DNA from: Methylococcales bacterium
GTDB taxonomy: Bacteria; Pseudomonadota; Gammaproteobacteria; Methylococcales; Methylomonadaceae
Direction: 5' to 3'
DNA: 64,000 nt
Assembly: GCA_030949405.1 (NCBI GenBank)
Contig: JAUZSN010000002.1
Span: forward strand, 2,652,553-2,716,552
The notes below the pieces were generated by a model. That model had not been told where the DNA came from. It worked only from the letters and a program-made list of their open reading frames with translations, and did not search any database. Positions within the stretch are counted from its first letter, which is position 1. The number at the start of each line of letters is the position of its first letter. Made by a program: the position numbers and the translations under genes. Below are positions 38,476 through 47,815 of this stretch, one piece after another.

Positions 38476-39697
38476 CGGTATTTTTTTCGAGTAACAAGGC
38501 AGGTTTGTAAGCGAGTAAGATTCCCATAAAAAAAGCGAGTAAATGCCCTTCAGGAAAGGTTTTAAAATACGCATTAAATAAACTTGCAACGGTGATGGTC
38601 ATTAAAAAACTGACGGCAAGTTTTCCATAAAAATCTTGTTGTAACCCTTGTCGAAACGCCACATAAAGATAAATTAAAAAAATTAACAAACCCATTAAGC
38701 CATTTTCTAAGCTTATATATAAATAAATATTATGCGGGTCGGTGGTTGTTAAGGCGCGCCAGCCTTGATAATGACTTGCTGCATACTCACCGTAGGTGGA
38801 TTCAAACGAGGAGGTTCCATAACCCCATAACGGGCGTTGTTTAATCAATTCCACCGTATTTTTAGCAAAAATAACCCGAACACCAATCGAGCTAATATGC
38901 GGGCTACTGTCATAGCTGTTAAATTCTTTGAGACCTTCATCAACACGTTGTTGTAGCGTGCTAGAACTGACCACCAGTAGCAATACGAATACACTGGCAA
39001 GCGCCATAATAATCGGGAGCTTTTTATAACCGTAAAGACTGCCCACCGCAAAGACTACCGCAATCGGTAAGGCAAAGTAAGCCGTTCTTGCTCCACTAAT
39101 AAAAAAGATATTAATAATAAATAACGCGATGGCGAGACTTAAGCCTTGTTTTTTTAGCGTAGAGGTCGTTTCATGCCGTAAAAAAATACAAGCCAATAAC
39201 GCGGCTATAAACGCCGTACTTTGGGTCGCGTAATTCGTCATGAAAATTCCCGCATCATGCCCTGCGCCCTCACGAACCACAATATTCAGTTGCCATAAAA
39301 CAATCCCAATAAGCGCGGCAAGACTCATAAAACTAACATAACTATGAATGAAATAGCCTTTCCATTTTTTTGAATGAAATAAGCCTAAAAGAATAAAAAG
39401 ATAAGCAAATTTCTTCCAACTCAGCAGGGTATCCACTTTATCATGCCAACTGGTTTCCGCATAAAAAGTCCCAATAACTAACCAAACAAAAAAAATTAAA
39501 ATCATTTTTCCTGTTGCCTGTTGATAAGCAATCGTTAAACTCGCTAACACCTTGCCTGAAAATAGCCATGCAACTAACATTAAAACACAGCCAACACTGG
39601 TGATTGCCGTTGAAATTGGAGCCACAATCGCAATAATAATCGCACAACAGAGGCAAAAAAAATGAGATTTTTCAGTAAATTTTTGGTAAGAAAGCAT
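38468..39697 (-). CDS. O-antigen ligase family protein
   Basis: 409 aa with about ten or more hydrophobic helices and a large periplasmic loop containing RPLWGYGTSSFESTYGEYA and TTDPHNIYLYISLENGL, the region that defines the Wzy_C/WaaL family. It joins O-antigen to the lipid A core or polymerises repeat units in the periplasm. It heads an operon with two glycosyltransferases. Confidence 0.87.
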   Translation of the reverse strand: MLSYQKFTEKSHFFCLCCAIIIAIVAPISTAITSVGCVLMLVAWLFSGKVLASLTIAYQQATGKMILIFFVWLVIGTFYAETSWHDKVDTLLSWKKFAYLFILLGLFHSKKWKGYFIHSYVSFMSLAALIGIVLWQLNIVVREGAGHDAGIFMTNYATQSTAFIAALLACIFLRHETTSTLKKQGLSLAIALFIINIFFISGARTAYFALPIAVVFAVGSLYGYKKLPIIMALASVFVLLLVVSSSTLQQRVDEGLKEFNSYDSSPHISSIGVRVIFAKNTVELIKQRPLWGYGTSSFESTYGEYAASHYQGWRALTTTDPHNIYLYISLENGLMGLLIFLIYLYVAFRQGLQQDFYGKLAVSFLMTITVASLFNAYFKTFPEGHLLAFFMGILLAYKPALLLEKNTDA

Positions 39698-39754
39698 AAA
39701 TTAAGTTAATCGTTAAAAACGCACAGGTAAAAATATTATTTATCTGACAGGATA

Positions 39755-41680
39755 TTAGTTTGCAGGTTTAAGGTCGGGTTCATCCCTAGCGATGTTATCC
39801 AGTTCTAATAAGGCCACCGAAGCGACTGAACTCCCTGCAATGCCTTTAATTGAACCGTACATGTGGGTCGTATTTAACAACACTTTCTGTAATTGTTTTT
39901 CACGTTGCTTCCAGATACGCGCCATTGAGCGTTTTTCTGAGTCTAAATCCGTTTGCATTTGAGAAAAGCCTTCAACAATCCCCTCTATTTGTAATTTAAA
40001 CTCATTACTCGTCAAATAGTGATACAACAATTCCATTTTTTCGCCTTTATTTTCTTGACTGGCCAGAGCTTCCGATAATTTAATCACCGTTTCCCGCAAC
40101 ACAAAAGATAAGCCTTTAAACTCTTCAAACGAACAAACCCACACCCCTTCTCTTAAACCCATTCGAGGCATATCTGCTGGCATCGCCTCTGTCACTAATA
40201 CGCCCAGTGTTGAATTTTTTTCACGAATATCATTTTTAAATTTTTCAATCCAACTCGCTTGAAATTCTTTAGTTCGTTTACTTTCATAATAAATCGTGCC
40301 ACAATTTTGTTGAATCGGGGTATGAACGGTTTGTAAACAATCCGCCCCTCGCGCGCCTTTTTTAATTTCCTCAATAACATCCAAAGGAAAATGAGAGGCT
40401 AACCATTCTTCAATCGCAAGCTCTTGTACTTCGCCTTGCATTTGCATCGAACCTTGTTCTGCTTTACGATTCATTTCAACAATTAATTGTTTTTGGTCAT
40501 CCAATTGTTTTTGGTATTCTTTATACTTAAGCTCTGAATTTTCATCGGTTTGACGTTGTATTTTTAAACGCTCTTCGGTTAATTTTTCCGAAAACTCCCG
40601 TTCTTTTTCCAAGACGACTTCACCGCGCACTTCGTCCTTTTCACGCTTTAAGCGCATTAAATCGGCTTTCGTTTGATTCAATTCTTTTAATTGTTCTGAT
40701 TTAGCGACGAGTTGTTGTTCTAAATTATTAACCTGCCCTGACATTTCAGATTGCATTTCAGTGGTGATTTTATCACGTAAAACCTGTTGTTCCTGTTTAA
40801 ACTGTTCATTGAATCGTTGAGCGGCTTCCGCTTCAATACTATTTTTTTGCTCCTCTTTTTCACGCTTTAAACGCTCAATTTCAGATTTTGCCTGATTAAA
40901 ATCTTTTAATTGATTAGATTTAGCCGCTAATTCCTGTTGTAACTCATTCAACTGTCCTGATAATTCAGATTTCATTTCAGTGGTAATTTTATCACGAAAC
41001 GTTTGTTGGTCGTGTTTACGCTGTTCATTAAAACGCTGTGAAGCCTCTGCTTCAATAGCTTCTTTTTGCTCATTTTTTTCACGTTTTAAGCGTTCAATTT
41101 CAGATTTAGCGTGATTAAATTCTATCAATTCCGTGGATTTAAGCATTAATTCATTATGTAACGCCTCAATCTGCACTGAAGACTGCGCTTCCATTTCTTT
41201 TTTTACTTGAGAGCGTGTCTCTGCCGTTTTTTCTTTTAAACGCTTGTTAAAACGTTGGGAATAATCCGCGTCAATCGTTGCTTTCTGTTCATCTTTTTCA
41301 CGTTGCAAACGCGTAATATCGGCTTTCGCCTTATTAAAGGCTTTAAGCTCGAATGATTTAGTCGCTAATTCCTGCTCAAAAGCCCCGACTTGAGCGGCAT
41401 GTTCATAATCTAATTGCTGCTTAATTTGTTGCTTTAACGTCTGTGTTTCCTGCTGCAAGCGTTGCTGTACAATCGAATCTTGTTGACGACGCTGTTCATC
41501 TAATTGAGTTTGTTGCTGTAATAAGTTTTGATGCTGTTGGTGATACTGAGCGTCTTTTTTAGTTAATTCGTTAGTATATTTTTTTTGAATCTCGGCTTCG
41601 ATTTGATGATGCAAAATATCATTAACATCAATTTGAGAGCCACACTGGGGGCAAGCAATATTACTACGTTGTTGACTCAT
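39755..41680 (-). CDS. DUF2130 domain protein with an expanded coiled coil
   Basis: 641 aa. The N-terminus has a zinc-ribbon-like CPQCGSQI. A long coiled coil covers residues 30-395, and the C-terminal DUF2130 domain is at about 400-590 (includes GARGADCLQTVHTP and YYESKRTKEFQ). The coiled coil contains four tandem repeats with an exact 73-residue period (starting near 97, 170, 243 and 316), each with a form of IERLKREKxEQK. Typical family members are shorter, about 420 aa, so the array looks like an expansion. Function unknown; the nuclease-like C-terminal domain is sometimes proposed to act on DNA. Monocistronic. Confidence 0.8.
   Translation of the reverse strand: MSQQRSNIACPQCGSQIDVNDILHHQIEAEIQKKYTNELTKKDAQYHQQHQNLLQQQTQLDEQRRQQDSIVQQRLQQETQTLKQQIKQQLDYEHAAQVGAFEQELATKSFELKAFNKAKADITRLQREKDEQKATIDADYSQRFNKRLKEKTAETRSQVKKEMEAQSSVQIEALHNELMLKSTELIEFNHAKSEIERLKREKNEQKEAIEAEASQRFNEQRKHDQQTFRDKITTEMKSELSGQLNELQQELAAKSNQLKDFNQAKSEIERLKREKEEQKNSIEAEAAQRFNEQFKQEQQVLRDKITTEMQSEMSGQVNNLEQQLVAKSEQLKELNQTKADLMRLKREKDEVRGEVVLEKEREFSEKLTEERLKIQRQTDENSELKYKEYQKQLDDQKQLIVEMNRKAEQGSMQMQGEVQELAIEEWLASHFPLDVIEEIKKGARGADCLQTVHTPIQQNCGTIYYESKRTKEFQASWIEKFKNDIREKNSTLGVLVTEAMPADMPRMGLREGVWVCSFEEFKGLSFVLRETVIKLSEALASQENKGEKMELLYHYLTSNEFKLQIEGIVEGFSQMQTDLDSEKRSMARIWKQREKQLQKVLLNTTHMYGSIKGIAGSSVASVALLELDNIARDEPDLKPAN
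40517..41392 (-). repeat. Four tandem 219-bp coding repeats in the DUF2130 gene
   Basis: The repeats correspond to protein residues about 97-388, with period 73 aa. Repeats 2 and 3 are closest (shared AKSEIERLKREK and DKITTEM), while repeats 1 and 4 have diverged. Such in-frame arrays can change length by slippage or recombination. Confidence 0.75.
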
Positions 41681-41706
41681 TTTATCATCCCATAAATATT
41701 AGTCAG

Positions 41707-43737
41707 TTAAAAATTAAACGTTGTTTGAAAATAAACATGGCGGTCTAATTCAGAATGGTTTCCATTTTGAACAAATCTAGGGCGAAATTCAATATGTTTT
41801 TCAATTAAATTACGACCGATAATTGAAAACTCTAAATTTTCCACGGGACGATAACCTAAACGTAAATCCAAACTGCTGTAATCTGAAATTGGAGACCCTT
41901 GAACAGATTTCAGTGTATCAATATAACGAAACCAAATATCTAGCTCTAATTTATCCGTAATATCAAAGGATGAACGCAAACTTAATTGATTTTCAGGACT
42001 TTTTTTACTTTCGTCATCTTGACCCCCTTCCTTATTATAAAAACGACCTTGAAAATAACTATAACCTAAGTTTAACCTCCAAAAATCAGTCACTTGCCAT
42101 GAAAGAGCGAGTTCTCCGCCATAACTATAACCTGATGTGCCATTTGTAATCGTTAAAGGTGACGAAATGAATGGGATTCCTTCATTACTTAATTTAACCG
42201 ACGGCGTACCGTTTAATTCATAACTAAATAAATTGTCATAATTCGTATAAAATAAGCTGACATCCAGTGAAAATTTATCTTTAAATTGAAACCGATAACC
42301 TAATTCATAAGATAAGGTTTCTACCGATTTAACCTGATCGTTAACCCCCTCAAGCTTAAGAGGTAAACCATTGATTGTTGCGGGAACCTCATTAGGCCGT
42401 TTCGCCCAAGTATTGGCATCATATTGAGTGCGAGTCGGGGTTTTAAGCGCCCTAGAAACCGCGCCCCAAAGACTATGATCTTTATTAGGTGTCCAAATAA
42501 AACGAACATTAGGTTGGTATTCAAAACCTGAAAAATCATTATGTTCTATTTTAGTCCCGATAATAATTTTTAATATTTTAGGAACCAGTGTAAACTCATC
42601 TTGCATAAAGCCACTAACCGTTTGATAATACTTATTTTCTGGCGTGAATTTATAAAATGTATTTTCTATTAATGTATCTTGAACAGAATGATACGTTACC
42701 CCCCATGAAAAATTATGTTGTGCATTAATTCTTAAATGATGGTAAAAATCAATATTAAACTGATGAACCGTTGAAGACAAAAATATTTCGTTTTGTTGAT
42801 AATCATAATACGCTTGTAATGAAAAATTTGAATCACTTGATAATTTTTTATCCCAACGCGCCAACAAACTAAATAAAATAGAGTCTTCTTTACGAAAGAT
42901 TTTTTTTGTATAAGGCGCGATGAGAGTAGGAACATTGGATTGTTGATTATAACGTCCTTTAAAGCCACGCCCTTGAATCAATAAATCATCATCCTCTGCT
43001 GATAAATTTAATTGAAACCCCGCTAATTGCAAACGACTCTCATCATTATTATCGCCCCCTGTTGAGGTTTTATAACGTTGTTGACGCTTACTTTGAAAAT
43101 AAACTCGCCCAAAATCATGTTCATTTAATTGAAACCCATGACGAATATGCCCAAATAATTTGTCATCACCGCCTGTGAAACTCATTTGAGTTCCTTGTGT
43201 TTTTTCAGCTTGTTTGCTAATAATATTAATAACCCCATTAACGGCATTCGCTCCCCATAACGTTGCCCCTGAACCCCGAATCACTTCAATTCGTTCAATA
43301 TTATCAAGAACAACATCTTGGTTTTCCCATATCGTACCTGATATAGAAGGATGATAAAGTACCCGCCCATCCATTAAAACCAACAGCTTATCACTCGCGC
43401 GTTCATTAAAACCACGGGATGAAATCGCCCATTGATTCGCATTCATTTGAGCAACATGCAATCCAGGTGCCATGCGTAAGGCTTCGGGAATATTCATAAC
43501 CCCACTACGGCGAATATCCTCGCTATTAATAATAAAAACTGCGGCGGCTGAATCATGAACCGTCTGTATTTCCTTACTTACTGATGACGTTATTTGTAAG
43601 TTTAATAATTGTTCAATCGGTATATTAACTAATTCTTCCATTGAAAAGACATTATCGTCCATAGATGCTTTTTCAGCATAAACCGTTGGGATTATAAGGA
43701 CTGACAGTAAGAGTAGAAAGGGCGGTTTAATTTTCAT
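41707..43737 (-). CDS. TonB-dependent outer membrane receptor
   Basis: 676 aa. A signal peptide (about 1-21) is followed by a segment SMEELVNIPIEQLLNL and the plug domain with VIRGSGATLWGANAVNGVIN. The barrel ends YFQTTFNF with a terminal Phe. Length and plug text resemble the receptor group with vitamin B12- or copper-like ligands (BtuB/FepA type), but the ligand cannot be read. It is divergent from the EGKCG precursor gene across a 554-bp gap, which makes a metal-related role tempting but unproven. Confidence 0.85.
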   Translation of the reverse strand: MKIKPPFLLLLSVLIIPTVYAEKASMDDNVFSMEELVNIPIEQLLNLQITSSVSKEIQTVHDSAAAVFIINSEDIRRSGVMNIPEALRMAPGLHVAQMNANQWAISSRGFNERASDKLLVLMDGRVLYHPSISGTIWENQDVVLDNIERIEVIRGSGATLWGANAVNGVINIISKQAEKTQGTQMSFTGGDDKLFGHIRHGFQLNEHDFGRVYFQSKRQQRYKTSTGGDNNDESRLQLAGFQLNLSAEDDDLLIQGRGFKGRYNQQSNVPTLIAPYTKKIFRKEDSILFSLLARWDKKLSSDSNFSLQAYYDYQQNEIFLSSTVHQFNIDFYHHLRINAQHNFSWGVTYHSVQDTLIENTFYKFTPENKYYQTVSGFMQDEFTLVPKILKIIIGTKIEHNDFSGFEYQPNVRFIWTPNKDHSLWGAVSRALKTPTRTQYDANTWAKRPNEVPATINGLPLKLEGVNDQVKSVETLSYELGYRFQFKDKFSLDVSLFYTNYDNLFSYELNGTPSVKLSNEGIPFISSPLTITNGTSGYSYGGELALSWQVTDFWRLNLGYSYFQGRFYNKEGGQDDESKKSPENQLSLRSSFDITDKLELDIWFRYIDTLKSVQGSPISDYSSLDLRLGYRPVENLEFSIIGRNLIEKHIEFRPRFVQNGNHSELDRHVYFQTTFNF

Positions 43738-44291
43738 TCATAATTTTAGGGTTACTTAAATTTACTTAGACATAACGGAAGGTAGGCTCGCTGTTAGCAG
43801 GTTTGAAAAAAACTAATTTTTCACTTTTCTTAACTCACATTGAGTGGGGATAAATTCATATTTTTATATTAAAAAGTTTGATAACAGGCGGCTTATAAAA
43901 AATATTTTCACAAAAAAGACAGGAAATTTATAACTCTTTGTTTTACAATAATAATTAAGATAAAAATAAAATAAATAATCCTATAAACCTGAGTTATTAA
44001 CTTTAATTAGACATAAATTATAGCTTATAAGTGTGACCTTCATCTTGTTTTTTTATAAAAAAATATAAGGTCAGTTTATTTTTTTAATAGGTCTTTTTAT
44101 GATTATTTATGATGCCTAGATAGCACTTTCGCCCACAAAAAATCAATAGCCAACCGAATATTTATGGTTTTATTGCCTATAAAATTCACAATTAATTAAT
44201 TTTTTTGAAAGGAATGCGCTTGTTAACCGACTAACTAGTAAGTTTCATCATTTGGGTTGATGAAACCTTAATTAACTTAGAGACTATTATT
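43738..44291. other. Intergenic region, 554 bp, divergent promoters expected
   Basis: Very AT-rich stretch between the TonB receptor and the EGKCG precursor gene. Apart from the hairpin at 44242-44266 I see no gene, repeat or RNA in it. Confidence 0.5.
44242..44266 (+). promoter_or_regulatory. Inverted repeat just upstream of the EGKCG precursor gene
   Basis: GTTTCATCA (44242-44250) and TGATGAAAC (44258-44266) are a perfect 9-bp inverted repeat with a 7-nt centre, ending 25 nt before the ATG. It fits an operator for a dimeric regulator, or a leader hairpin masking or exposing the ribosome site. Confidence 0.5.
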
Positions 44292-44609
44292 ATGAAAAAA
44301 ACTAAAATTATTACATTAGGCACACTATTATTAACGGGTTTATCGGTAACAACCGCCCAAGCAGAAAATAATGTCGTCGATGTTAATTCATTTGAAATGA
44401 CAGATTTGTCAAGTGGCTACATGCAACTAGCTGAAGCCGATGAAGCCACCACGAAAAAGAAAGAAGGCGCGTGTGGTGAAGGTAAATGTGGTAGTAATAA
44501 AAAAGAAACCCCTAAAACAGGCGAAGGCAAATGTGGTAGTGATAAAAAAACGGGTGAAGGCAAATGTGGTAGTGATAAAAAAGAGGTCGAAGAAGCCCCT
44601 AAAAGCTAA
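44292..44609 (+). CDS. HvfA-like precursor peptide with EGKCG repeats (putative RiPP metallophore)
   Basis: 105 aa. A signal peptide ends at AQA (residue 24). The leader contains FEMTDLSSGYMQLAEADE (34-51), with the LSSGYM-type element seen in this family. The Lys- and Gly-rich core has one EGACG (58-62) and three EGKCG motifs (63-67, 78-82, 89-93). In Haemophilus HvfA, EGKCG cysteines are converted to copper-binding oxazolone-thioamide groups by the DUF692/MNIO enzyme HvfB with HvfC (DUF2063). Neither enzyme gene is present here. Downstream are a stem-loop, an ECF sigma factor and an anti-sigma. I infer a secreted copper-buffering peptide modified by enzymes encoded elsewhere. Confidence 0.75.
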   Translation: MKKTKIITLGTLLLTGLSVTTAQAENNVVDVNSFEMTDLSSGYMQLAEADEATTKKKEGACGEGKCGSNKKETPKTGEGKCGSDKKTGEGKCGSDKKEVEEAPKS

Positions 44610-44672
44610 AAATAAATAGGATGGGTTAATCAACCTTTTCTATATTTACTGAGTACAAATTTAGGTGTAAAA

Positions 44673-44700
44673 CCTCGAAGATTGTTAACTGTCTTCGAGG
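44673..44700 (+). terminator. Stem-loop after the EGKCG precursor gene
   Basis: CCTCGAAGA (44673-44681) pairs perfectly with TCTTCGAGG (44692-44700) across a 10-nt loop. A pyrimidine-rich but imperfect tract (CTGTCTCTTT) follows. It probably ends or attenuates transcription between the precursor and the sigma factor gene. Confidence 0.6.
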
Positions 44701-44781
44701 CTGTCTCTTTAGCTAAAAGTTTAATTATCAGAAAACTGTATTAAGATATACTGTGATTTTTAAATTCATTTTTTTTCCACT

Positions 44782-45363
44782 ATGAACGAGTCCTTCCCGC
44801 TAGACCCTGAAAACTGGTTAAATGATTATGGCGATATGCTTTATCGTTATGCCGTTATCCGAGTTCGCTGCCAAACCACCGCCGAAGATTTATTACAAGA
44901 AACATTACTAGCCGCTATGCAGGGCGTTGATAAGTTTAATAAAAAATCGTCACTAAAATCCTGGCTGTTTGGAATTTTAAAACATAAAATTATGGATTAT
45001 TATCGAAAATATCAGCGTGAAATCCCTCTACTAACGGAGTCTGATTTAGGGGAAGACTTACTTGAACATCAATTTAATGCACAAGGACACTGGCAAGTGG
45101 AGTTAAGCGATTGGGTTTCTCCTGAGCAAAATTTAAATAATGATGAATTTTGGGAAATATTTTATCAATGTCAATCACGTCTACCCGATACGATGGCTCA
45201 ATTATTTACAATGCGTGTTATTGATGGCCTATCAACGGAAGAATGTTGTCAGATATTCAATTTTAAAACAGATAATCAGTTATGGGTTGCCTTGTCTCGA
45301 ACACGAATGAAATTACGGCAATGTTTAGAAACGCATTGGTTTAATCAAGGAGAAAACAAATAA
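44782..45363 (+). CDS. ECF sigma-70 factor
   Basis: 193 aa. Region 2 shows AEDLLQETLLAAM and SLKSWLFGILKHKIMDYYRK; region 4 shows LPDTMAQLFTMRVIDGLSTEECC and LSRTRMKLRQCL. The text fits the gammaproteobacterial ECF subfamily often found with metal-stress or EGKCG-type precursor genes (TIGR02943 in my memory of the families). It overlaps the anti-sigma gene by 1 nt. It may control the precursor gene just upstream. Confidence 0.87.
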   Translation: MNESFPLDPENWLNDYGDMLYRYAVIRVRCQTTAEDLLQETLLAAMQGVDKFNKKSSLKSWLFGILKHKIMDYYRKYQREIPLLTESDLGEDLLEHQFNAQGHWQVELSDWVSPEQNLNNDEFWEIFYQCQSRLPDTMAQLFTMRVIDGLSTEECCQIFNFKTDNQLWVALSRTRMKLRQCLETHWFNQGENK

Positions 45364-45602
45364 TGTTAAGCTGTGAAAAAATTATTGATTTAGCCTCTAA
45401 ACAGTTAGATACATCTATTTTAAAACGACAACGTATTGAAATGACCCTTCACTTATGGTTATGTAAAACCTGTCATCGTTACGTTAAACAACTTGGCATT
45501 ATTCAAACGTTAGCGGGTAATATTGATGAACATGGCAAAAATATAGGCTTGTCTAGCGAGGCACGCCAGCGTATTCAAAAAATACTTAAAAAACCTAAAT
45601 AA
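45363..45602 (+). CDS. Zinc-finger anti-sigma factor (zf-HC2)
   Basis: 79 aa with the H-x3-C-x2-C motif in HLWLCKTCHRY, the ZAS zinc site, preceded by CEKIIDLASKQLD. There is no membrane helix, so it is a soluble, probably redox- or metal-responsive anti-sigma. Its ATG overlaps the sigma stop by one base, the usual sigma/anti-sigma arrangement. Confidence 0.85.
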   Translation: MLSCEKIIDLASKQLDTSILKRQRIEMTLHLWLCKTCHRYVKQLGIIQTLAGNIDEHGKNIGLSSEARQRIQKILKKPK

Positions 45603-45716
45603 CCCCCTCTTAAAAGATAAAGCCCCCTATTCCGCTAAAACTAAACTAAGAACGACTATTATTACCTCATTAGAATGCGTAAAATAAACCTTTTTTACGA
45701 AACCTAACCTTATACA

Positions 45717-46670
45717 ATGCAAATTGATGTTTTTAATGGGGATGCGGATGGTCTTTGTAGCTTATTGCAATTACGTTTAGCTAAGCCTTGTGCGTCTAAA
45801 CTTATCACCAGTTTTAAGCGTGATATTACGTTACTAACCCGTGTTCACGCAAATCGCAGCGATAACCTCACCGTTTTAGATATTTCATTACAAAAAAATC
45901 ATCACGATTTAGTTCGACTGCTTGATCAAGGGGTCAATATTTTTTATATTGACCATCATTTAGCGGGGACTATTCCACAACACGCTCAATTAAAAACCCT
46001 CATTAATACCCAAGCAAATACCTGTACCAGTTTATTAGTGAATCATTATTTAAACGGTGACCATTACCTGTGGGCAATCGTTGGAGGCTTTGGTGATAAT
46101 ATGCCTATTGAAGTCATTCAAGCCGTTAATAAAAGTCGATTAGATAATACTCAGTTAGATCAATTAAAAACACTGGGGATCTGTCTTAATTACAATGGTT
46201 ATGGTACCTGTATTGAGGATTTACATTTTGCGCCCGATGCTTTATATCGTGAACTGGAAGCCTATCAATCCCCCTTTGATTTTATGTCTAATAACTTGAC
46301 TATTTATCAACAGTTAGTTCAGGGCTATGAGGACGATATGGAACAAGCGGCTATCCTAGAAGCCAGTTATTCTAATGAGTTTGTTGCCATCTATCAGTTA
46401 CCAAACACCTTGTGGGCAAGGCGGGTTAGTGGTGTTTTTGCCAATGATTTAGCGAATAAATACCCCAATCGCGCCCATGCGATTATTAGTCATAATAAGC
46501 AACAAGGGTATCAAATCAGTGTAAGAGCGCCGTTAACCAATAAAACAGGGGCGGGTGAATTATGCGCTTTATTTTCAACAGGCGGCGGGCGTAAAAGTGC
46601 GGCAGGAATTAATCACTTAACAGATGATGAACTCCCCCGTTTTAAACAACTTTTTGAAAAACAATATTAG
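45717..46670 (+). CDS. DHH family phosphoesterase
   Basis: 317 aa. The DHH domain is recognised from FNGDADGLCSLL at the N-terminus and YIDHHLAG near residue 86. The DHHA1 C-terminal motif is GGGRKSAAGIN. Such enzymes hydrolyse short nucleotides, c-di-AMP-like molecules or single-stranded nucleic acid; which one is not evident. The IS5-like element begins exactly at the last base of its stop codon (TAG, 46668-46670), so coding is intact. Confidence 0.85.
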   Translation: MQIDVFNGDADGLCSLLQLRLAKPCASKLITSFKRDITLLTRVHANRSDNLTVLDISLQKNHHDLVRLLDQGVNIFYIDHHLAGTIPQHAQLKTLINTQANTCTSLLVNHYLNGDHYLWAIVGGFGDNMPIEVIQAVNKSRLDNTQLDQLKTLGICLNYNGYGTCIEDLHFAPDALYRELEAYQSPFDFMSNNLTIYQQLVQGYEDDMEQAAILEASYSNEFVAIYQLPNTLWARRVSGVFANDLANKYPNRAHAIISHNKQQGYQISVRAPLTNKTGAGELCALFSTGGGRKSAAGINHLTDDELPRFKQLFEKQY

Positions 46671-47787
46671 ACTTGTTCTTCTAAATAAAATATATTAAAA
46701 TCAATTGCTTATATATACTTGATAACATTCACAATCAGTTGATACAGCCTAATAAATAAACTTTAAATTAAATTATTAAAAATAATAAATAAGCTTTATA
46801 ATAAATTTCTATAAAAAATAAAAATCAAAGTATAACATGAAAATAAAAGAAATTTTACCAAGAATTTATGATGATAGACAGTTAAGAGCTTTAACAGGAT
46901 TAAAAACAGAACATTTTATTTTACTATTATCTCTATTTGAAAAGACCCTTATTGAAGATCAAAAAGAAAAACATGAAAATAAAGAAAGAAAATACGGTAG
47001 TGGTTTAGATAGCACATTAAAAACACCCGCAGACAAATTATTATTTATATTAAATTATATGAAGTGCTATTCTACTTTCGATCACTTAGGGTTTTCTTTT
47101 AATATGAATAAATCATGCGCCCATACTCATGTATACAAATTATTTCCAATTTTAATAAAGACGTTAGATATATTTAATGTTTTACCTGCAACAAGTTTTT
47201 CAACCCCTGAAGAAATGCAGCAGGCTTTTGGCGGAGTTCAAACATTGATAATAGATGCTACAGAGCGTGCTGTACAACGCCCTAGTGACTATGAAGAACA
47301 AAATGAATTTTACAGTGGTAAAAAAAACAGCATACAATTAAAAATACCACTATAGCTTCTTTAGGTCATTTAATTTTATATATTGGGGTTAGTTTTCCAG
47401 GTAAAAAATCATGATTATGGAATGTTTAAAAAAGAATTTAATCCAGAATTAAATTGGTTTAGTAATTTTAATATATTTATTGATTTAGGTTATTTGGGGT
47501 TTAATAATGAATATAAAACTAATTCGGTAAATATTCCTCATAAAAAACCAAATAAATCTAAGCATAATCCAAACCCAACATTAACAGAAAATCAAAAAAA
47601 AGAAAACAAAGAGATGAGTCGTGAAAGAGTCATTGTTGAGCATGTAATCGGTGGAATGAAAAGATATAGATGCCTAGTTGACAAGTTTAGAAATAAAAAA
47701 GAAGGTGTAAAATATTTATTTTCTTTTTTAGCGGCTATCCTATGGAATTTTAACATGATATATTAACTTCTTCTTAAAGAACAAGTC
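46670..47787 (+). mobile_element. IS5-family (HTH_4/DDE_4 type) insertion sequence, copy 1
   Basis: 1118 bp. The ends are inverted copies: GACTTGTTCTT at the left and AAGAACAAGTC at the right, with a TA dinucleotide on both sides. It is about 96-99% like copy 2 at 49357-50470 by eye, in opposite orientation. It inserted between the DHH gene and the sialidase-like gene, which would otherwise lie about 30-40 nt apart. Confidence 0.85.
46837..47766 (+). pseudogene. IS5-like transposase, copy 1, shifted frame between two A runs
   Basis: The N-terminal HTH part (LRALTGLKTEHFILLLSLFE) and the first catalytic region (LIIDATERAVQRP) read to a stop at 47355. The rest (FNIFIDLGYLGF ... VIVEHVIGGMKRYRC ... 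WNFNMIY) is in the same frame only after two indels. The A run at 47320-47327 has 8 A where 6 keep frame, and the run near 47403 has 6 A where 5 are expected. Alternatively the A-AAA-AAC heptamer could support -1 frameshifting, but the second indel then breaks the product. Probably inactive or miscalled. Confidence 0.8.
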
Positions 47788-47815
47788 TATTGCCAAAAAT
47801 CACAATAATTTAACG

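Noticed and set aside
44427-44633. Antisense Phe/Thr-rich 68-aa ORF
   Set aside because: Low-complexity mirror of the EGKCG repeats; no ribosome site or family resemblance.
47383-47766. Separate 127-aa gene
   Set aside because: It is the C-terminal half of the IS5-like transposase; the TTG start at 47383 is an artefact of the frame re-entry after the A-run indels.
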